A program made the position numbers and the translations under genes. Below the pieces are notes generated by a model, which saw only the letters and a program-made list of their open reading frames with translations, did no database searches and was not told the DNA's origin. A stretch of 64,000 bases of DNA, from assembly GCA_963565915.1 (NCBI GenBank), contig OY751489.1, positions 3,224,001-3,288,000 on the forward strand. The letters run 5' to 3'. The DNA is from Entoloma clypeatum. Its lineage: Eukaryota > Basidiomycota > Agaricomycetes > Agaricales > Entolomataceae. This document shows positions 32,876 to 43,730 of this stretch, piece after piece; the stretch's first letter is position 1, and every line of letters starts with the position of its first letter.

Positions 32876-33388
32876 TGTTACGGCGATAGCCTACAACAAC
32901 AAGTCCCTCAATAGGTCAACTTGGTCAAGATCAGCGAGCTCCTCAAGAGGACGGCTCGGTTCGGTTCAGCAGAGCTAAGTCCTCGCAAGGCATTTAGTTT
33001 GAGGGCGTTTGAAGATAAGACAAGGTAAGCGTTGTTTGCCTAGGTCAAGCTAAGGACCTCTACTCTAATGTTACAGGTCTTATATATGTTATCCTATGGC
33101 TATAAATAAGTATGTGCTGCGCAGGAGCTAAATAGGCCATTGGTTAGATAGATGTTTCAAGGAGGCTGTGGCATAGGAGTCAGAGATAAGGCCTCAAGGC
33201 CGTGAGTCAGAGATAACAAGTGAAAATGTATACAAAAGGGGGATCGTCTGAGTCGATGTGAGTCATAGTGCTGATAGGGGGGACATGTGTCCCAGGGTCG
33301 TCGGAGTTAAGTGAAATGGGGTCTGATAAGGATCGAGGGTCAAGGGGTCGTGTGAAGGCGCATAGGAAGAGGGTGAAAAAGTGTAACA
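32876..33388 (-). repeat. Family C 5' LTR
   Basis: A 513-bp LTR, uninterrupted. It is identical in layout to the split left LTR and shows directly the pre-insertion site of B1 (acctctactctaatg at 33056). Confidence 0.92.
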
Positions 33389-34594
33389 CAGACAGGTCGG
33401 ATCACAGAGATCAGAGAGTTTATCGGTGTCCAGACAACCATTATCAGAAGATTGATTAGGATGCTCACATCAAGACATCCCAGAGTTGCATCACCATGTC
33501 ATACTCAAAGCAGCAGATCTACGCCCACTTCACCACCACCCCTTGGGTTTGCTAACTTCTATCAACACTTCATTGAGGGGTACTCAAACATCGCGAAACT
33601 GCTCACCGCACTCACAGGCAGCACTACGTTTATTTGGGGATCAACAGAACAAAAGGTGTTTGAAGGTCTCATACAGGCAATCACATTGGCACCAGTCTTG
33701 GCATTACCAAAACCAGACGGACAGTTCAGGGTGGAAACAGATGCATTAGGCTATGCCATCAGAGTGGTACTCTCTCAGGAGCAGGACAACAAATGGCATC
33801 CTATTGTGTTCTTGTTGTAGACCATGTCTGCAGCCAAACAGAATTACGAGATATACAACAAGGAACTCTTGGCAGTTATGGAAGCACTGAAAGATTGGAG
33901 ACACAATCTGCTTGAAGCCAAAGAATGTTTTGAGATCTTAACTGATCACAAGAACCTGGAGTATTTCCGTCATCCTCAGGACCAATGACAAAGACGCTGG
34001 AAGATGAAATTACAAGACTATGACTTCGAATTATGGCATGTGCCTGGCAAGACAAATGGAAAAGCGGACATTCTGTCATGCTTACCCTGGTATGAAATGG
34101 AACTCGAACCACAGGACAATGATCAAATGCTCAAGGAGGGGCTATTCTTGAAACAGTTGGAATCAGAAGATGTGGTACAAATGGAGATTTTCACAGCGGA
34201 ACAATTTTTTGAAGGGGGTGAAACATCTGATTCCATCAAGATTGGAAATGTCACAACCATCAAAAACCCGTGGATTGCATGCATCAAGGGTTCAAATCAC
34301 ATGGAGACAGAAGTAGCCCAGGGTCTGAAGAAGAATCCTCATTGGTACCAACAGGAAAACGGCCATACCTATGCAGGTGAACAAGTCTATGTTCCACCAG
34401 ACCCACAACTGCGTCAAGAACTGATGTTTGAATCACATGATACACCAGTGGCTGGACACCCAGGACAGTATTGGATGCACAAACTCCTCACTCATATATA
34501 CTGGTGGCCTATCATCCTGCATGATGTGAAGAAGTACATGAAGGGTTGTGACACCTGTCAATGCAACAAGATCAACAGACAGAAATGACATGCT
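33389..34594 (+). pseudogene. B2 gag-RNase H-integrase fusion remnant
   Basis: 33389-33540 is gag sequence; at about 33535-33541 (accaccccttgggtttgc) it is fused by deletion to the connection/RNase H part of pol (FANFYQHFIEGYS, ETDALGYAIRVVL), then on to the start of integrase (VPPDPQLRQELMF, CDTCQCNK). Stops: TAG at 33818, TGA near 33986, TGA at 34586. The last is Arg in B1 and B3. FANFYQHF has CAA where B1 and B3 both have TGA. Confidence 0.85.
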
Positions 34595-34830
34595 TATAGT
34601 ACTGACTATGAGCAGTAGCGAATGAGTCAGTAACTGTGGAAGGCAGTGCGCATGAGTCAGGTGACTGCGGAATGCTATGTACAATGAGTAAGCTGGCTGT
34701 GGAATGAGTAATACTACTGTGGAAGGTGAGTCAGCATGGGAGCAAAGAAAGAGAAAGGAGATACTGTGTCATAGTGGATAAGTAAGAGGGTGCCGAAGTG
34801 GGCTGATGAGTAAAAGTGAAAATGATATCA

Positions 34831-35996
34831 TGTTATATACCATTCTGGCAACCTCCGATCATCTCCAATCAATTCCGATCAATTCTGCTCAATTCTGCTC
34901 CAATGATCTCCGATCAATGCTGATATCCTGGACATCTGTTACCTCCGCATCTCTGCATGTTGCCATCTTGCTGTTACGGACTCTACGGTATGAGGACCAC
35001 GTCATATCTTTTACTTATCGGCCCGACTCGGCGCCCTCTTACGAACTCACTATGTCTAATGTCTACTTTCGCAACCTTCGATTCCCAGTCTGACTCATTA
35101 CATTACTTCGTCATCCCCTTTAGTATACTTCGCTCCCGCGCTGACTCGCTTTCCGCAGTCAGCTTACTCACTGTACATAGCCTTCCGCAGTCGCCTTACT
35201 CATGCGCACTGCCTTCTGCAGTACTGACTCATCCGCTACCGCCTATAGTCAGTACCTATATAAACCTCTTGTACTATAGTAGATTCCTTAGATTTAGCAA
35301 TCACTTTGCTCTTCGCCTTTCCACTTTCCTGCATACTCTGCCCGAACCTTGGAACGGTTTGTTAAGCATAACACTTGCATTTCATATTCATAACTCCATG
35401 CCTTTATGTATTTCATATCCATATTTCCATTTACTTATGCATCCCCTTTTCTGCATGGTCCGTTGACCAACATCTCCAATGTTTGATACAGTTGCTGGCA
35501 ACTTATGCCACAACTCTGGACCTACTCCGACCATCTCCGTAAAGTAATCACATTTAGATATTTAAGCTCATACCATACCTGTAGTTCCTGAGTTTGAATA
35601 TCAACCAAGTTCACTCCTCTACTCTCAGTTCATGCCAGAGATCCTCGCCGTGGTACAATACACCAACAACAACATCATCTTCTGCTCCTCCTCCATTGTT
35701 ACCCTTTGACGAGCTCAGCACTGTGTCCAAGTCACAACTCCGACATTGTCCGACCACTTCCACATCAGCATGTCCCTCACCGAGATCTCTCCGAGAACCT
35801 CTGCACCTCCGACCTCTCCTCCGACCTCCTGAAATTGGGACACCTTATCCAACAAACAGCGGTGCAACACATACATTGAAGCCACGTCCCTCCCCTTCAT
35901 TGTTCCTCTGCATTTCCAGAGTTCTGCTCCGGTCTCAGTCCTATGTCCGACCTCTGATGGACTCCGAGGAAGCTCTGACGTTTCACCTACTTAACA
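34831..35996 (+). mobile_element. Solo LTR of family A, split by solo B LTR
   Basis: Starts tgttatatacc and ends cacctacttaaca; similar to the A LTRs but diverged. Flanks are tatca (34826-34830) and tattg (35997-36001). The uninterrupted B LTR at 19168 has tatcg here on the corresponding strand, so both copies of the duplication appear to have lost the CpG, in opposite directions. Confidence 0.8.
34972..35373 (+). mobile_element. Solo LTR of family B (B4)
   Basis: A 402-bp LTR with duplication cttgc (34967-34971, 35374-35378), inserted in the solo A LTR. It retains tatataaa at 35257 and agatttagcaa at 35290-35300, 33 nt apart. Confidence 0.92.
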
Positions 35997-36026
35997 TATT
36001 GTCCATGTAGCGCAGTGTCTGTAACA

Positions 36027-36115
36027 GATAAATATTTCAGATAAGATAGGATAAGATGAGATAAGAAAAAAGAGATAAGATAAAGATGAGATTAGATAAT
36101 AGGATAAGATAAGAG
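36027..36115. repeat. GATAAGAT microsatellite
   Basis: Imperfect GATAAGAT/GAGATAAG repeats. Confidence 0.7.
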
Positions 36116-36818
36116 TGATCATAACAATTGCCTACATAGCATAGAAGCACAGGATGTACCATAACACATCCTGTCAAACCATGACTAGCTGTGAAACAAC
36201 AGAGCCAAAGACAGCCTCCTCTCATACACAGTGCCTGCCCCTCATGCCCCTCTCATGCCCAATGGTCTCCCCTCACATGCAATCCTGCCCAACACCGTCT
36301 CATGCACAACAGCTTGCTTGTGATCCTGCTTCCATGCAACAACTCTTTTGCTTGGTTTTCAGGCTGAATGAACCCAGAATGGTAGTTGGCAAATAAACCA
36401 GTTCTCCATTACTCATGTGGATAACTTATGTGGAACTGAACCGTTATATAGTCACAATTTTTAATTTTTAATCTTATTTTATAAACCAAATTTATATTCT
36501 GGCATCTGATCACAGTCCAGTCTGTATCTAGATACTTTTTTTTTTAAAATCAGCAATTCATATAGTGGTGTACTAGACAGCACTGAGCTCTGGGGTAACC
36601 CATGGGTGAAAAAATTGTACCTGTACCCTTGTCCTCAAAAAACCATACTCCTCACCAAGGGTAAGGACACCTGCACCTACAGCTGAGGGTTTTCAAGGGT
36701 ATGTGGGAATATGGAATATCTGCAGGATGGCACCTGAGAGTGACACCCCTGGGTGCTACATGTGGGCAATAGCATGGATAGTTCTGCAGATACCCAGAGC
36801 TCTCCCTGTACTCATACC
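36116..36818. other. No gene; minisatellite remnant at 36228-36310
   Basis: Contains a short stretch of the GCCCCTCATGCCCAACGG minisatellite (36228-36310) and otherwise AT-rich sequence without a recognisable gene. Confidence 0.35.
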
Positions 36819-37174
36819 ACTGCAGGCATTGGCTTCCATATTCCATGAGCTTATGTGAAATAAACATGAAACAAATAAGTGTTTTATTTTGCCATTAATC
36901 CAGGGCATAAAAGGGAGAACAAATTCACTATGTTGATCATCATAAGTTTGGCCATGTGTTCTGGGCTCAAATTCCTGGTTTGAACATCTTCTGTTCATGG
37001 AATATATGGCCAAACAAACTAAAAGTATATTCACCATAGGAAGGAAGCACAAATTGTGAAACAAATAGTGGAACTTTTTTCAACAATGAGTCAGATGCAT
37101 ATTAGAAAAATTCTTCATGATGTATGCTGCAGTCAAAGAGGGATCATGTTAGAAATATTCTCCATAGTGTGTTC
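36819..37174 (+). repeat. 356-bp inverted repeat, left arm
   Basis: Pairs with 39882-40237 in inverse orientation, both 356 bp and similar along their whole length. The outer ends share actgcaggcattggctt; the inner ends share tccatagtgtgttc. The loop is 2,707 bp. Flanking sequence does not match, so this is either two inverse copies of one repeat or the arms of a larger element. Confidence 0.8.
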
Positions 37175-37250
37175 CTCCATTTGCATCGTACAAATACCGT
37201 GATCATATTTGAAAATAGTCCTTGATATTCTTTGGTGTATATTCTATGTA

Positions 37251-37659
37251 GTGTTTGAAAGTCCAGTCCAGTCCGGTTTTTTGCCCAAAAAATTAAGAAC
37301 CAAAGACTGGTGAACCAGTCTTTTCTCTCTCAAAAAAGTAAACCAGGACTGGTTCAAACTGGTTTAAACTGGTTATTTTCCAATTTATTAAAACTGTTTC
37401 AAAATATCATTTATAACACATTTCAAAATGTTTTATAGAAGCTTTGATGAACAAAATCTATGTGAACCTATATAAACCTGTATGAACCTATGACCAGTTT
37501 ACATTTTTTGAGTCTCAAATCAAGACTGGTGTTGAACCAGTCTTTTTTTTTTTTCCAAAATTTGAAGAACCTGAGACTGGTCAATTCTCAAAAATTTGAA
37601 ACTTGGAACTGCAGTCCAGTCTCTCACCAGTTTTACCAGTCCAGTTCTAGGTCTTTGAA
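37251..37659. mobile_element. MITE T1b
   Basis: Diverged relative of T1a/T1c, starting after TA at 37249-37250 with gtgtttgaaagtccagtcc. It has the same AGTCCAGT-type subterminal repeats. The right end abuts the family B pol fragment, so its right border is not certain. Confidence 0.65.
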
Positions 37660-37897
37660 TGTTAGTCCCTTCCAGCCACACCTTGTCCCTGATGTGGTAG
37701 TTCCGAGACAGACTTCGCCGTGTATCAACTGTCTTCTTCATCTGATCCTGTGCTTGTTTCAGGGCTGCATTGGCTTTTTCTCGTGCCTGTTTGAGTTTTT
37801 TCAAGAAGTCGTTGGCAGCCGGATTAGTATCTTCTAACACGAGTTCTCCCTTCCAAGGATGTAAACCGTAGTTGAGGTAGAATGGGGTGTGCTTCGT
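37660..37897 (-). pseudogene. Family B integrase C-terminal fragment
   Basis: On the minus strand reads LEDTNPAANDFLKKLKQ and DKVWLEGTNI, matching the integrase C-terminal region of B1 (near 21470-21700). No LTR or other B sequence is attached. Confidence 0.85.
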
Positions 37898-38031
37898 TTA
37901 ATTTGGACGGCGATCATACTGGCAGAAAAAATGTGAGTCAGATTTTTAATGACACCCCAGTTTGCTCCTGGAACATATTGTGAAGTAAATGCATAGTCAC
38001 ATGACTTACTGGCCACCCCTGCCAAACAGCT

Positions 38032-38445
38032 GACTCTCATGCCCAATACATCTCTCATCACCGACGGCCTCCCCTCATCTCCAACAACCACCCCTCATGC
38101 CCCACGGCTGCCCCTTGTCCCCAACAGCCTCCACTCACGCGCAACAGCCACCTGTCATCCCCAACGGCCTCCCCTCATCCCCAATGGCTGCCCCCCATGC
38201 CAAACGGCCTCCACTCATGCCCCACGGCTGCCCTTGTCCCCAACAGCCTCCACTCACGCACAACAGCCACCTGTCATCCCCAACGGCCTCCCCTCATCCC
38301 CAATGGCTGCCCCCATGCCAAACGGCCTCCACTCATGCCCCACGGCTGCCCTTGTCCCCAACAGCCTCCACACGTGCACAACAGCCACCTGTTGTCCCCA
38401 ATGGCCTCCCCTTGTCCCCAATGGCTGCCCCTCATCCCCAGTCAA
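38032..38445 (+). repeat. Minisatellite array, forward
   Basis: Units of about 20 bp like CCCAACGGCCTCCCCTCATC, organised in a higher-order repeat of about 118-121 bp (copies begin near 38096, 38217 and 38335). Long ORFs through it in all forward frames are a composition effect. Confidence 0.8.
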
Positions 38446-38769
38446 AATCGGATCATGGTTCCAGATGGGGAAATCAGGTGAAATCCGGCCCCTACATGAT
38501 TTTTCCCAGATGGACCCACCGAGAACCTGCAGTTCCGAAAAAAACAGATATCTTGCCTAAAGTCTGTGAATGGATGGGGTTAAGTGGGTCAAAAACAGGT
38601 GCTGATGTGGGATTTTCCTGATTGGGCTTTCAGGGTTGTTTTCGGGGAATTTTCGGTTGGTTTACTTTTAGTTGTAGATGATGGTTTTTAATAATTTGAT
38701 TCACTATACTAATATAATACAAAATGACTACAAACTATACTATATATAAACTGATTTGAGCATGAGGGA
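38446..38769. other. No gene recognised
   Basis: Spacer between opposite minisatellite arrays. The stretch tcaaaatcggatc near 38444 recurs inverted near 39660 (gtccgattttgactgg). Confidence 0.3.
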
Positions 38770-39345
38770 GTTGGACACGAGGACGGTGGTTCGGGGATAA
38801 GGAGCGGACGTTGGGCACGAGGGGAGGCCGTTGGGCCTGAGGGACAGTCGTTGGACGCGAGGGGCAGACGTTGGGCACCAGGGGAGGCCGTTGGGCCTGA
38901 GGGACGGTCATTGGACACGAGGGGCAGTCGTTGGACACGGGGGGTGACCGTTTTGCAAGAGGGGAGGCCATTGTGCAGGAGGAGTGGCCGTTGTGCCCGA
39001 GGCATGGTCGTTGGACACGAGGGGCAGCCGTTGGGCATGAGGAGCCGCCGTTGGTCATGAAGGAAGGTGGTTGGATGCAAGAGGAAGCCGTAGGGCAGGA
39101 GACGCGGCCGTTGGGCACAAGGGAAGGTGGTTGGATGCAAGAGGAAGCCGTAGGGCAGGAGATGTGGCTGTTGGGTATGAGAGATGTGGCTGTTGGGTAT
39201 GAGAGATGTGGCTGTTGGGTATGAGGGATGGTCGCTGGGAATGAGGGATGGTCGTTGGGCATGGGGAATGGCTGTTGGGCAGGAGACGCGGCCGTTGGGC
39301 AAGAAACGCGGCCGTTGGGCACGAGGGGTGGCTGTTGAGCCCACG
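38770..39345 (-). repeat. Minisatellite array, reverse
   Basis: The same about 20-bp unit on the opposite strand (CGTTGGGCACGAGGGGAGGC), with roughly 28 imperfect units. Subarrays of taggaagccg-type variants at about 39065-39230. Confidence 0.8.
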
Positions 39346-39677
39346 AACCGGGCGATGATCAATGACGGGGGCAGAGTGAGGGGAGGCGTAGTGGGAAGTG
39401 GTTGGCAGTGGTTACATACTTAAAATTTTAAAGTTCAATGACTCACTTCAGCGAGTTGAATCGGAGTTTGAATTGACTTGAAAAATCTTGAGTGTGCCAG
39501 CATAATGTGTCATTGGTGCGAAGTCCGAACAGGTGCAACGCACCTTTTCGTTGCAAGGCTGGGAATTCCAGGACCATCAGGAAATTTCCCAATGGTGTCT
39601 CGATTCCCAACTTTCCCTGTCAGGGACCCCCTCAATCCCACAAGGGCCGGATTCCACCAGGTCCGATTTTGACTGGG
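39346..39677. other. No gene recognised
   Basis: Spacer between minisatellite arrays. Contains partial similarity to 38425-38530 in inverse orientation and no coding signal. Confidence 0.3.
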
Positions 39678-39881
39678 CCTCATCCCTGATGGCTGCCCCC
39701 CATGCCCAACGATCTCCACTTGTGCCCCACAGCTGCCCCTTGTTCCCAACAGCCTCCACTCACGCCCAACGGCCATCTCTCATTGTCAACAGCCCCCCCT
39801 TGTTCCCAACAACCACCCCTCATGCCCAACAGCCTCCACTCATGCCCAATGGCCATCTCTTATCACCAACGGCCCCTCCCT
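39678..39881 (+). repeat. Minisatellite array, forward
   Basis: About ten units of the same family (CTCATGCCCAACAGCCTCCA), directly abutting the right arm of the 356-bp inverted repeat. Confidence 0.75.
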
Positions 39882-40237
39882 GAACACACTATGGAGAATA
39901 TTTCAAACATGATTCCTCTTTGACTGCAGCATACATCATGAAGAATTTTTCTAATATACATCTGACTCATTGTTGAAAAAAGTTCCACTATTTGTTTCAC
40001 AATTTGTGCTTCCTTCCTATGGTGAATATACTTTTAGTTTGTTTGGCCATATATTCCATGAACAGAAGATGTTCAAACCAGGAATTTGAGCCCAGAACAC
40101 ATGGCCAAACTTATGATGATCAACATAGTGAATTTGTTCTCCCTTTTATGCCCTGGATTAATGGCAAAATAAAACACTTATTTGTTTGAGATTTATTTTG
40201 CATAAGCTCATGGGATATAGAAGCCAATGCCTGCAGT
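39882..40237 (-). repeat. 356-bp inverted repeat, right arm
   Basis: Inverse partner of 36819-37174. Confidence 0.8.
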
Positions 40238-40399
40238 ATACCCAGCAGGTGCAGGTGGAATTGGGGGGTACAGGTGCCCAAGCAGGTATTGTGGACATTA
40301 TATATATATATTAAAACTATATAATTAATTAATTAATTATACTACCCCCACCTGATGTTTGCAGGTGAGAGGGGGTGCTATGGGCAGATGCTGAATTGG

Positions 40400-40780
40400 T
40401 GCCAGTGGCTGTTGGGTACGAGAGGATGAGACACGGCCATTGGGCACAAAGGGAGCCTGTTGGGCATGAGATACAGCTGCTGGACACGAGTGGGGGCCGG
40501 CATATGCGAGTGGGGGCTGTTAGACATGAGACACAGCTGTTGGGTACAAAGGGAGGCTGTTGGGCGCAAAGGGAGGGCATTGGGCATGAGGGGCAGTCAT
40601 TGGGCATGAGAGACCGACGTTGGGCATGAGTGGAGATCATCCGGCATGAATGGTGGTCGTGGGGCATGAGGGGCAGCCATTGGGCATGGGGGGTGATCAT
40701 TGGGGATGGGGGGAGGCTGTTGGGGACAAGGGGAGGCCGTGGGGGGCCATTGGGCATGAAGGTGGTGCAAGTGGATCTGA
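40400..40780 (-). repeat. Minisatellite array, reverse
   Basis: About 18 imperfect units like GTTGGGCATGAGGGGCAGCC. A run of ATTA repeats lies just before it (40300-40340). Confidence 0.75.
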
Positions 40781-41278
40781 GGCCTGGAAATTTGGGGGGG
40801 ACTATAGTGGGGGTGATGGGGGGCGAGAAGGGAAAGAGAGGAAAGGGCCGCGCAAATGGCAAAGAGAGGGAGGGAAGAGTGGTGTTTCAAGGTTCAGTCC
40901 AATAGGACTGGAACCAGACCAGACTGAACCAAAAAGTCTGAGCAGATTCTGAGCGGACTCTGAGCAGAATCCACTCATCCGAGCAAATCCACTCCATGCT
41001 GCCCAGATTTTGAATGTCAGCATTGTTGAACTCTATTTGGTGATTTCAACCTTATTCAACTTTAATCTAGTTATTCTTATTCACCCATTTCACTCATCTT
41101 AGACTTGTTTTCAGTCAATTTAATTGTATTCAAATTGCTCATATAATACAAACTAAACAACTTATTTTTTTGACTTATTTTTTCAGTGGGGTGGTAGTTG
41201 GGGTAAACACGCTGTTGCGCAATATATTCATTTAAATATACAAAAATATACAAAAAATTAATTAATAATAAAATACGA
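40781..41278. other. No gene; T1-like TIR remnant
   Basis: gtgtttcaaggttcagtcc near 40886 resembles one end of the T1 MITEs. 40940-41000 has ctgagcagattctgagcgg-type words that recur at about 42660-42840. No gene recognised. Confidence 0.35.
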
Positions 41279-41560
41279 CCCCTGCATAAGGCAGGGGGTG
41301 GAAAGCCTTGGGAGAGGGGCATGTCACAGGGTGGCGCCCATTTTGGAAATGGGTGGTATGAAGCGGGCGTTGGGAGTACACTACAGATCATAAAAAGATC
41401 ACCCCCCTGCATAAGGTGGGAGGTGCGGGAGTGGCGATGGGGACGGGGATGTGTTGCCTGTTTTGGAAATGGGTGGTACGACACGGGCAATGGGGGTATG
41501 TGGCAGATCACAAAAAACCACCCCCACATAAGGTGGGGGGATATGCGACAGGGGTACAAC
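41279..41560 (+). repeat. Tandem repeat, about 120 bp unit
   Basis: Three units start CCCCTGCATAAGG (41279, 41405) or CCCCACATAAGG (41522) and share tttggaaatgggtggta. Confidence 0.7.
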
Positions 41561-41679
41561 CCGGGGCTAGGCACCCAAGAGGCCATGGGGAAAGAGGAGG
41601 CGGACACGACAAGGTGGGGCATGCCCTGATGACGTGGCAGCGAGGGCAGCATGCTGCCATTCCAGGGTATGTATGTGGG

Positions 41680-42330
41680 TTAGTAGGTGGTGATGTGGCA
41701 TGCAGGTGCTGGCGTCCTGGGCTTCAGGTGTGGATACGGGGGGTGGTCAGTCATTGAGAGCAGCTGTAGTGAGTTGGGCTTACTGGGGAGGTTCCCTTCC
41801 TGCTTTTTGCGTCGTGTCGGATGAGAGGCAGGTGCTCTTGCTGATTCATTTTGGTGGCCGATGGTGGTGGTGAGGGGCGACACTGTTGTCTCCCAGGTTG
41901 AGGGGAAGGGCAGGGGAGGGTAGAGGCAGTGGATGCGCACCTGGGGTACCTGTTCCTGGCACGGTTGGGGCCTTCGTGTACAGCAGGGGTGGATTGGGCC
42001 TTTTTGTGTTCAGTGATGGCCATGGTGGTGGCTAGGCGGGCAGTGACGTGGCACCCAGGTGTGGTGTTGTGGGCCCCAGTATGGACATCAGGGGTGGTCA
42101 GTTATTGGGGGTGGCTGTGGTGAGTTGGGCTTACCATGGGGGCCGTTTTCTGACTTGTTGTGTATTGGTAGCCAAGCGTGGTGATGAGACGTCGAGAGGC
42201 GGGCGGTGGTGCTTCATATACTGCAGCGGCCGTGGTGGTGGAGAGGCACATGGTGACATGTGGGTTGATATGGGTCGTGGTCAGTGGCCAGGGCATGGGA
42301 TGGGCTTACTGGGTTCCCCGTTGTGGCGAC
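41680..42330 (+). repeat. GT-rich imperfect repeats
   Basis: The block gtgacgtggcacccaggtg ... gagttgggcttac recurs near 41685, 42034 and (shorter) 42250, at roughly 350 and 220 bp spacing. Strong G over C strand bias. ORFs here are compositional. Confidence 0.5.
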
Positions 42331-42349
42331 ATGTCGGGGGCATTGTCAC

Positions 42350-42398
42350 GAGGTGGGGGGAGGGGGGGGGAAGGGGGGGGGGGAGGGGGGGCAGTGAA
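42350..42398 (+). other. Poly-G tract, G-quadruplex potential
   Basis: More than five runs of four or more G within 50 bases. Such tracts can form quadruplexes and are also prone to assembly error. Confidence 0.6.
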
Positions 42399-42561
42399 GA
42401 GGGAGAGGCCAGAGGTAGGGTGGTGGTGGTGAGAGAAAGAGAAAGGTGGTCACCAGCAGTCATAATGTGACAGGATTGATCAACGCTTGGAAGTTGCCAA
42501 GCGTCGGTGAGGCGGCGTGCGGCACATCTATCTGAGGCAATGAATGCACCAAGGATTAGAT

Positions 42562-42650
42562 GGGCCGTTGGCCTAGTGGTTTTGATGGTTGGGAATTTTG
42601 ATGGCTCAATCATTAGAGGCCTTTGGTTCAATTCCTCAGTACTGCGATTA
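42562..42650 (+). repeat. tRNA-like sequence with Pol III boxes (SINE-like)
   Basis: TGGCCTAGTGG (42569-42579) matches the A-box consensus and GGTTCAATTCC (42625-42635) matches the B box. The acceptor and T-arm stems do not pair, so it is not a working tRNA gene. It is more likely a tRNA-derived SINE head or remnant. Confidence 0.45.
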
Positions 42651-42858
42651 TTTATTTATTGAATAAGGTTCCACCTGCAGATTCCCTGTGGATTCTGCTC
42701 AGAATTTGAGGCAATTCCAGCTGAGCAGAATGTCATTCCAAAGGCCATTTACAGCCAAATTGGCCTTCAAAAATTCTGGGCAGAATCCATGTGGAATCCA
42801 AGCGGAATAGCGGATTCTGCTCAGATTCTGCCAGAGGATGTGGGGGAGTGTAAAGAGC

Positions 42859-43229
42859 TCAGTTAAATGTAACATAATACTTAAAATGTGTTGATACCAG
42901 TTGAGTACGCTGCCGCTTCTTCAGGGACTTTGGGGCCATCACATTCCTTGGTAAGTTGTCCAGAACATTGGTGACAGTAGGCTTGGACATGGGCCCTGCA
43001 TTCTCCAGATCAGGCCAAACTGCTCTGCCAGTCATGGCCAGCTGGGCAGCAGCACCTCCTCATCCTTGGTTGATGCGTCCTGAGCGATGTTTAGTCCCTG
43101 CATGAAGAAATTGAAAACATGGAATATAGTAATGAAATCAAACATTGACCTACCAGTAGTGGTTACGGTTTCCTCATTGCCTGCTGTAGACACACATGTT
43201 TCCACTCCAGTCTTTGAGAAAGGGGGCAT
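42859..43229 (-). pseudogene. Possible spliced gene, unrecognised
   Basis: Minus-strand exon 43229-43154 (MPPFSKTGVETC), a 56-bp GTAGGT...CAG intron at 43153-43098 and exon 43097-42859 ending TGA. The spliced frame has one TGA near 43060 and then reads coherently (MTGRAVWPDLENAG, SKPTVTNVLDNLP). I recognise no domain. Further coding sequence may lie upstream to 43474. Support is the intron and the residue composition only. Confidence 0.3.
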
Positions 43230-43730
43230 GGTGAGCTGAGAAAGTCAAAGAGAGCATCATGCTTAAATACATATTGGCAGGATGTCCTGTTTGGCATTGA
43301 GCGAACCTGAGCTTCACTTAGATAGGAAAAGAAATGTCTAGAAGTTTCTTGAAAATCCATCAGTGCTACAAAAAAAAATTTATTTGAACATGCAGCATGA
43401 GTGCATACGAAGTGAACACTGTCATTTTGTATGTTAGTCAAGGCTGATGGCAAAGCTTCCTTCTCCTGGAACATAAATGGTACCTTAATAAAGCATCATA
43501 TATCAGTCAAGGAAAGTATACATATTTTGAGAACATATGTCCATCAATGATTTGGTGTCACCACTACATAGCACAAGAGGAAACTTTTGTGAGAATAGAA
43601 GATGAATGAGCCAGCCCATCTGCATGTCTGCAGCATCTACTCAATTGTTTGCAGTAACAACCACTTGCACAGCGCCAGCCTTCAATGCATTCAAGTTATT
43701 GACACTCCCAGCACCGAGATCACTGTCCCT

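Larger units (their letters stand above)
19898..33388 (-). mobile_element. Ty3/gypsy chromovirus, family C
   Basis: Element on the minus strand, with its 5' LTR on the right (32876-33388) and 3' LTR on the left (19898-20127 plus 26652-26982, split by B1). Target duplication cagac at 19893-19897 and 33389-33393 places it inside B2 gag. Order along the minus strand: gag, pol with chromodomain, then an extra Cys/His-rich ORF. The reading frames are nearly whole, broken almost only by TGA codons. Confidence 0.93.
19168..34594 (+). mobile_element. Family B gypsy copy B2 (old, deleted)
   Basis: Left LTR at 19168-19544, gag start at about 19604-19897, then element C with duplication cagac, then gag resumes at 33389. 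At about 33540 a large deletion fuses gag to the end of reverse transcriptase/RNase H, and the copy stops inside the integrase zinc region at about 34594. An inverted B LTR piece follows. B2 is the oldest layer of a three-level nest (B2 > C > B1). Confidence 0.85.
34595..36026 (-). mobile_element. Truncated family B LTR, split by solo A LTR
   Basis: Inverted piece of a B LTR (34595-34830), resuming after the solo A LTR as tgtccatgtagcgcagtg to gtaaca at 36026. It resembles the B2 LTR variant at 19168 (same aaaatgatatc segment). The R/U5 side is missing. Its relation to B2, whose pol stops at this junction, implies a rearrangement. Confidence 0.75.

Noticed and set aside
38039..38621. Overlapping ORFs of about 170 codons on the + strand (and inverse ORFs at 38709-39362)
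   Set aside because: They are read through a minisatellite in several frames at once, with low-complexity Pro/Ser/Thr/Ala products. No evidence of a gene.
36027..42350. CRISPR-like array in the regularly spaced repeats
   Set aside because: Units are contiguous minisatellites without unique spacers, in a eukaryotic context.
42562..42650. Functional tRNA gene
   Set aside because: A and B boxes are present, but the acceptor and T-stem do not pair and no anticodon arm can be drawn with confidence.
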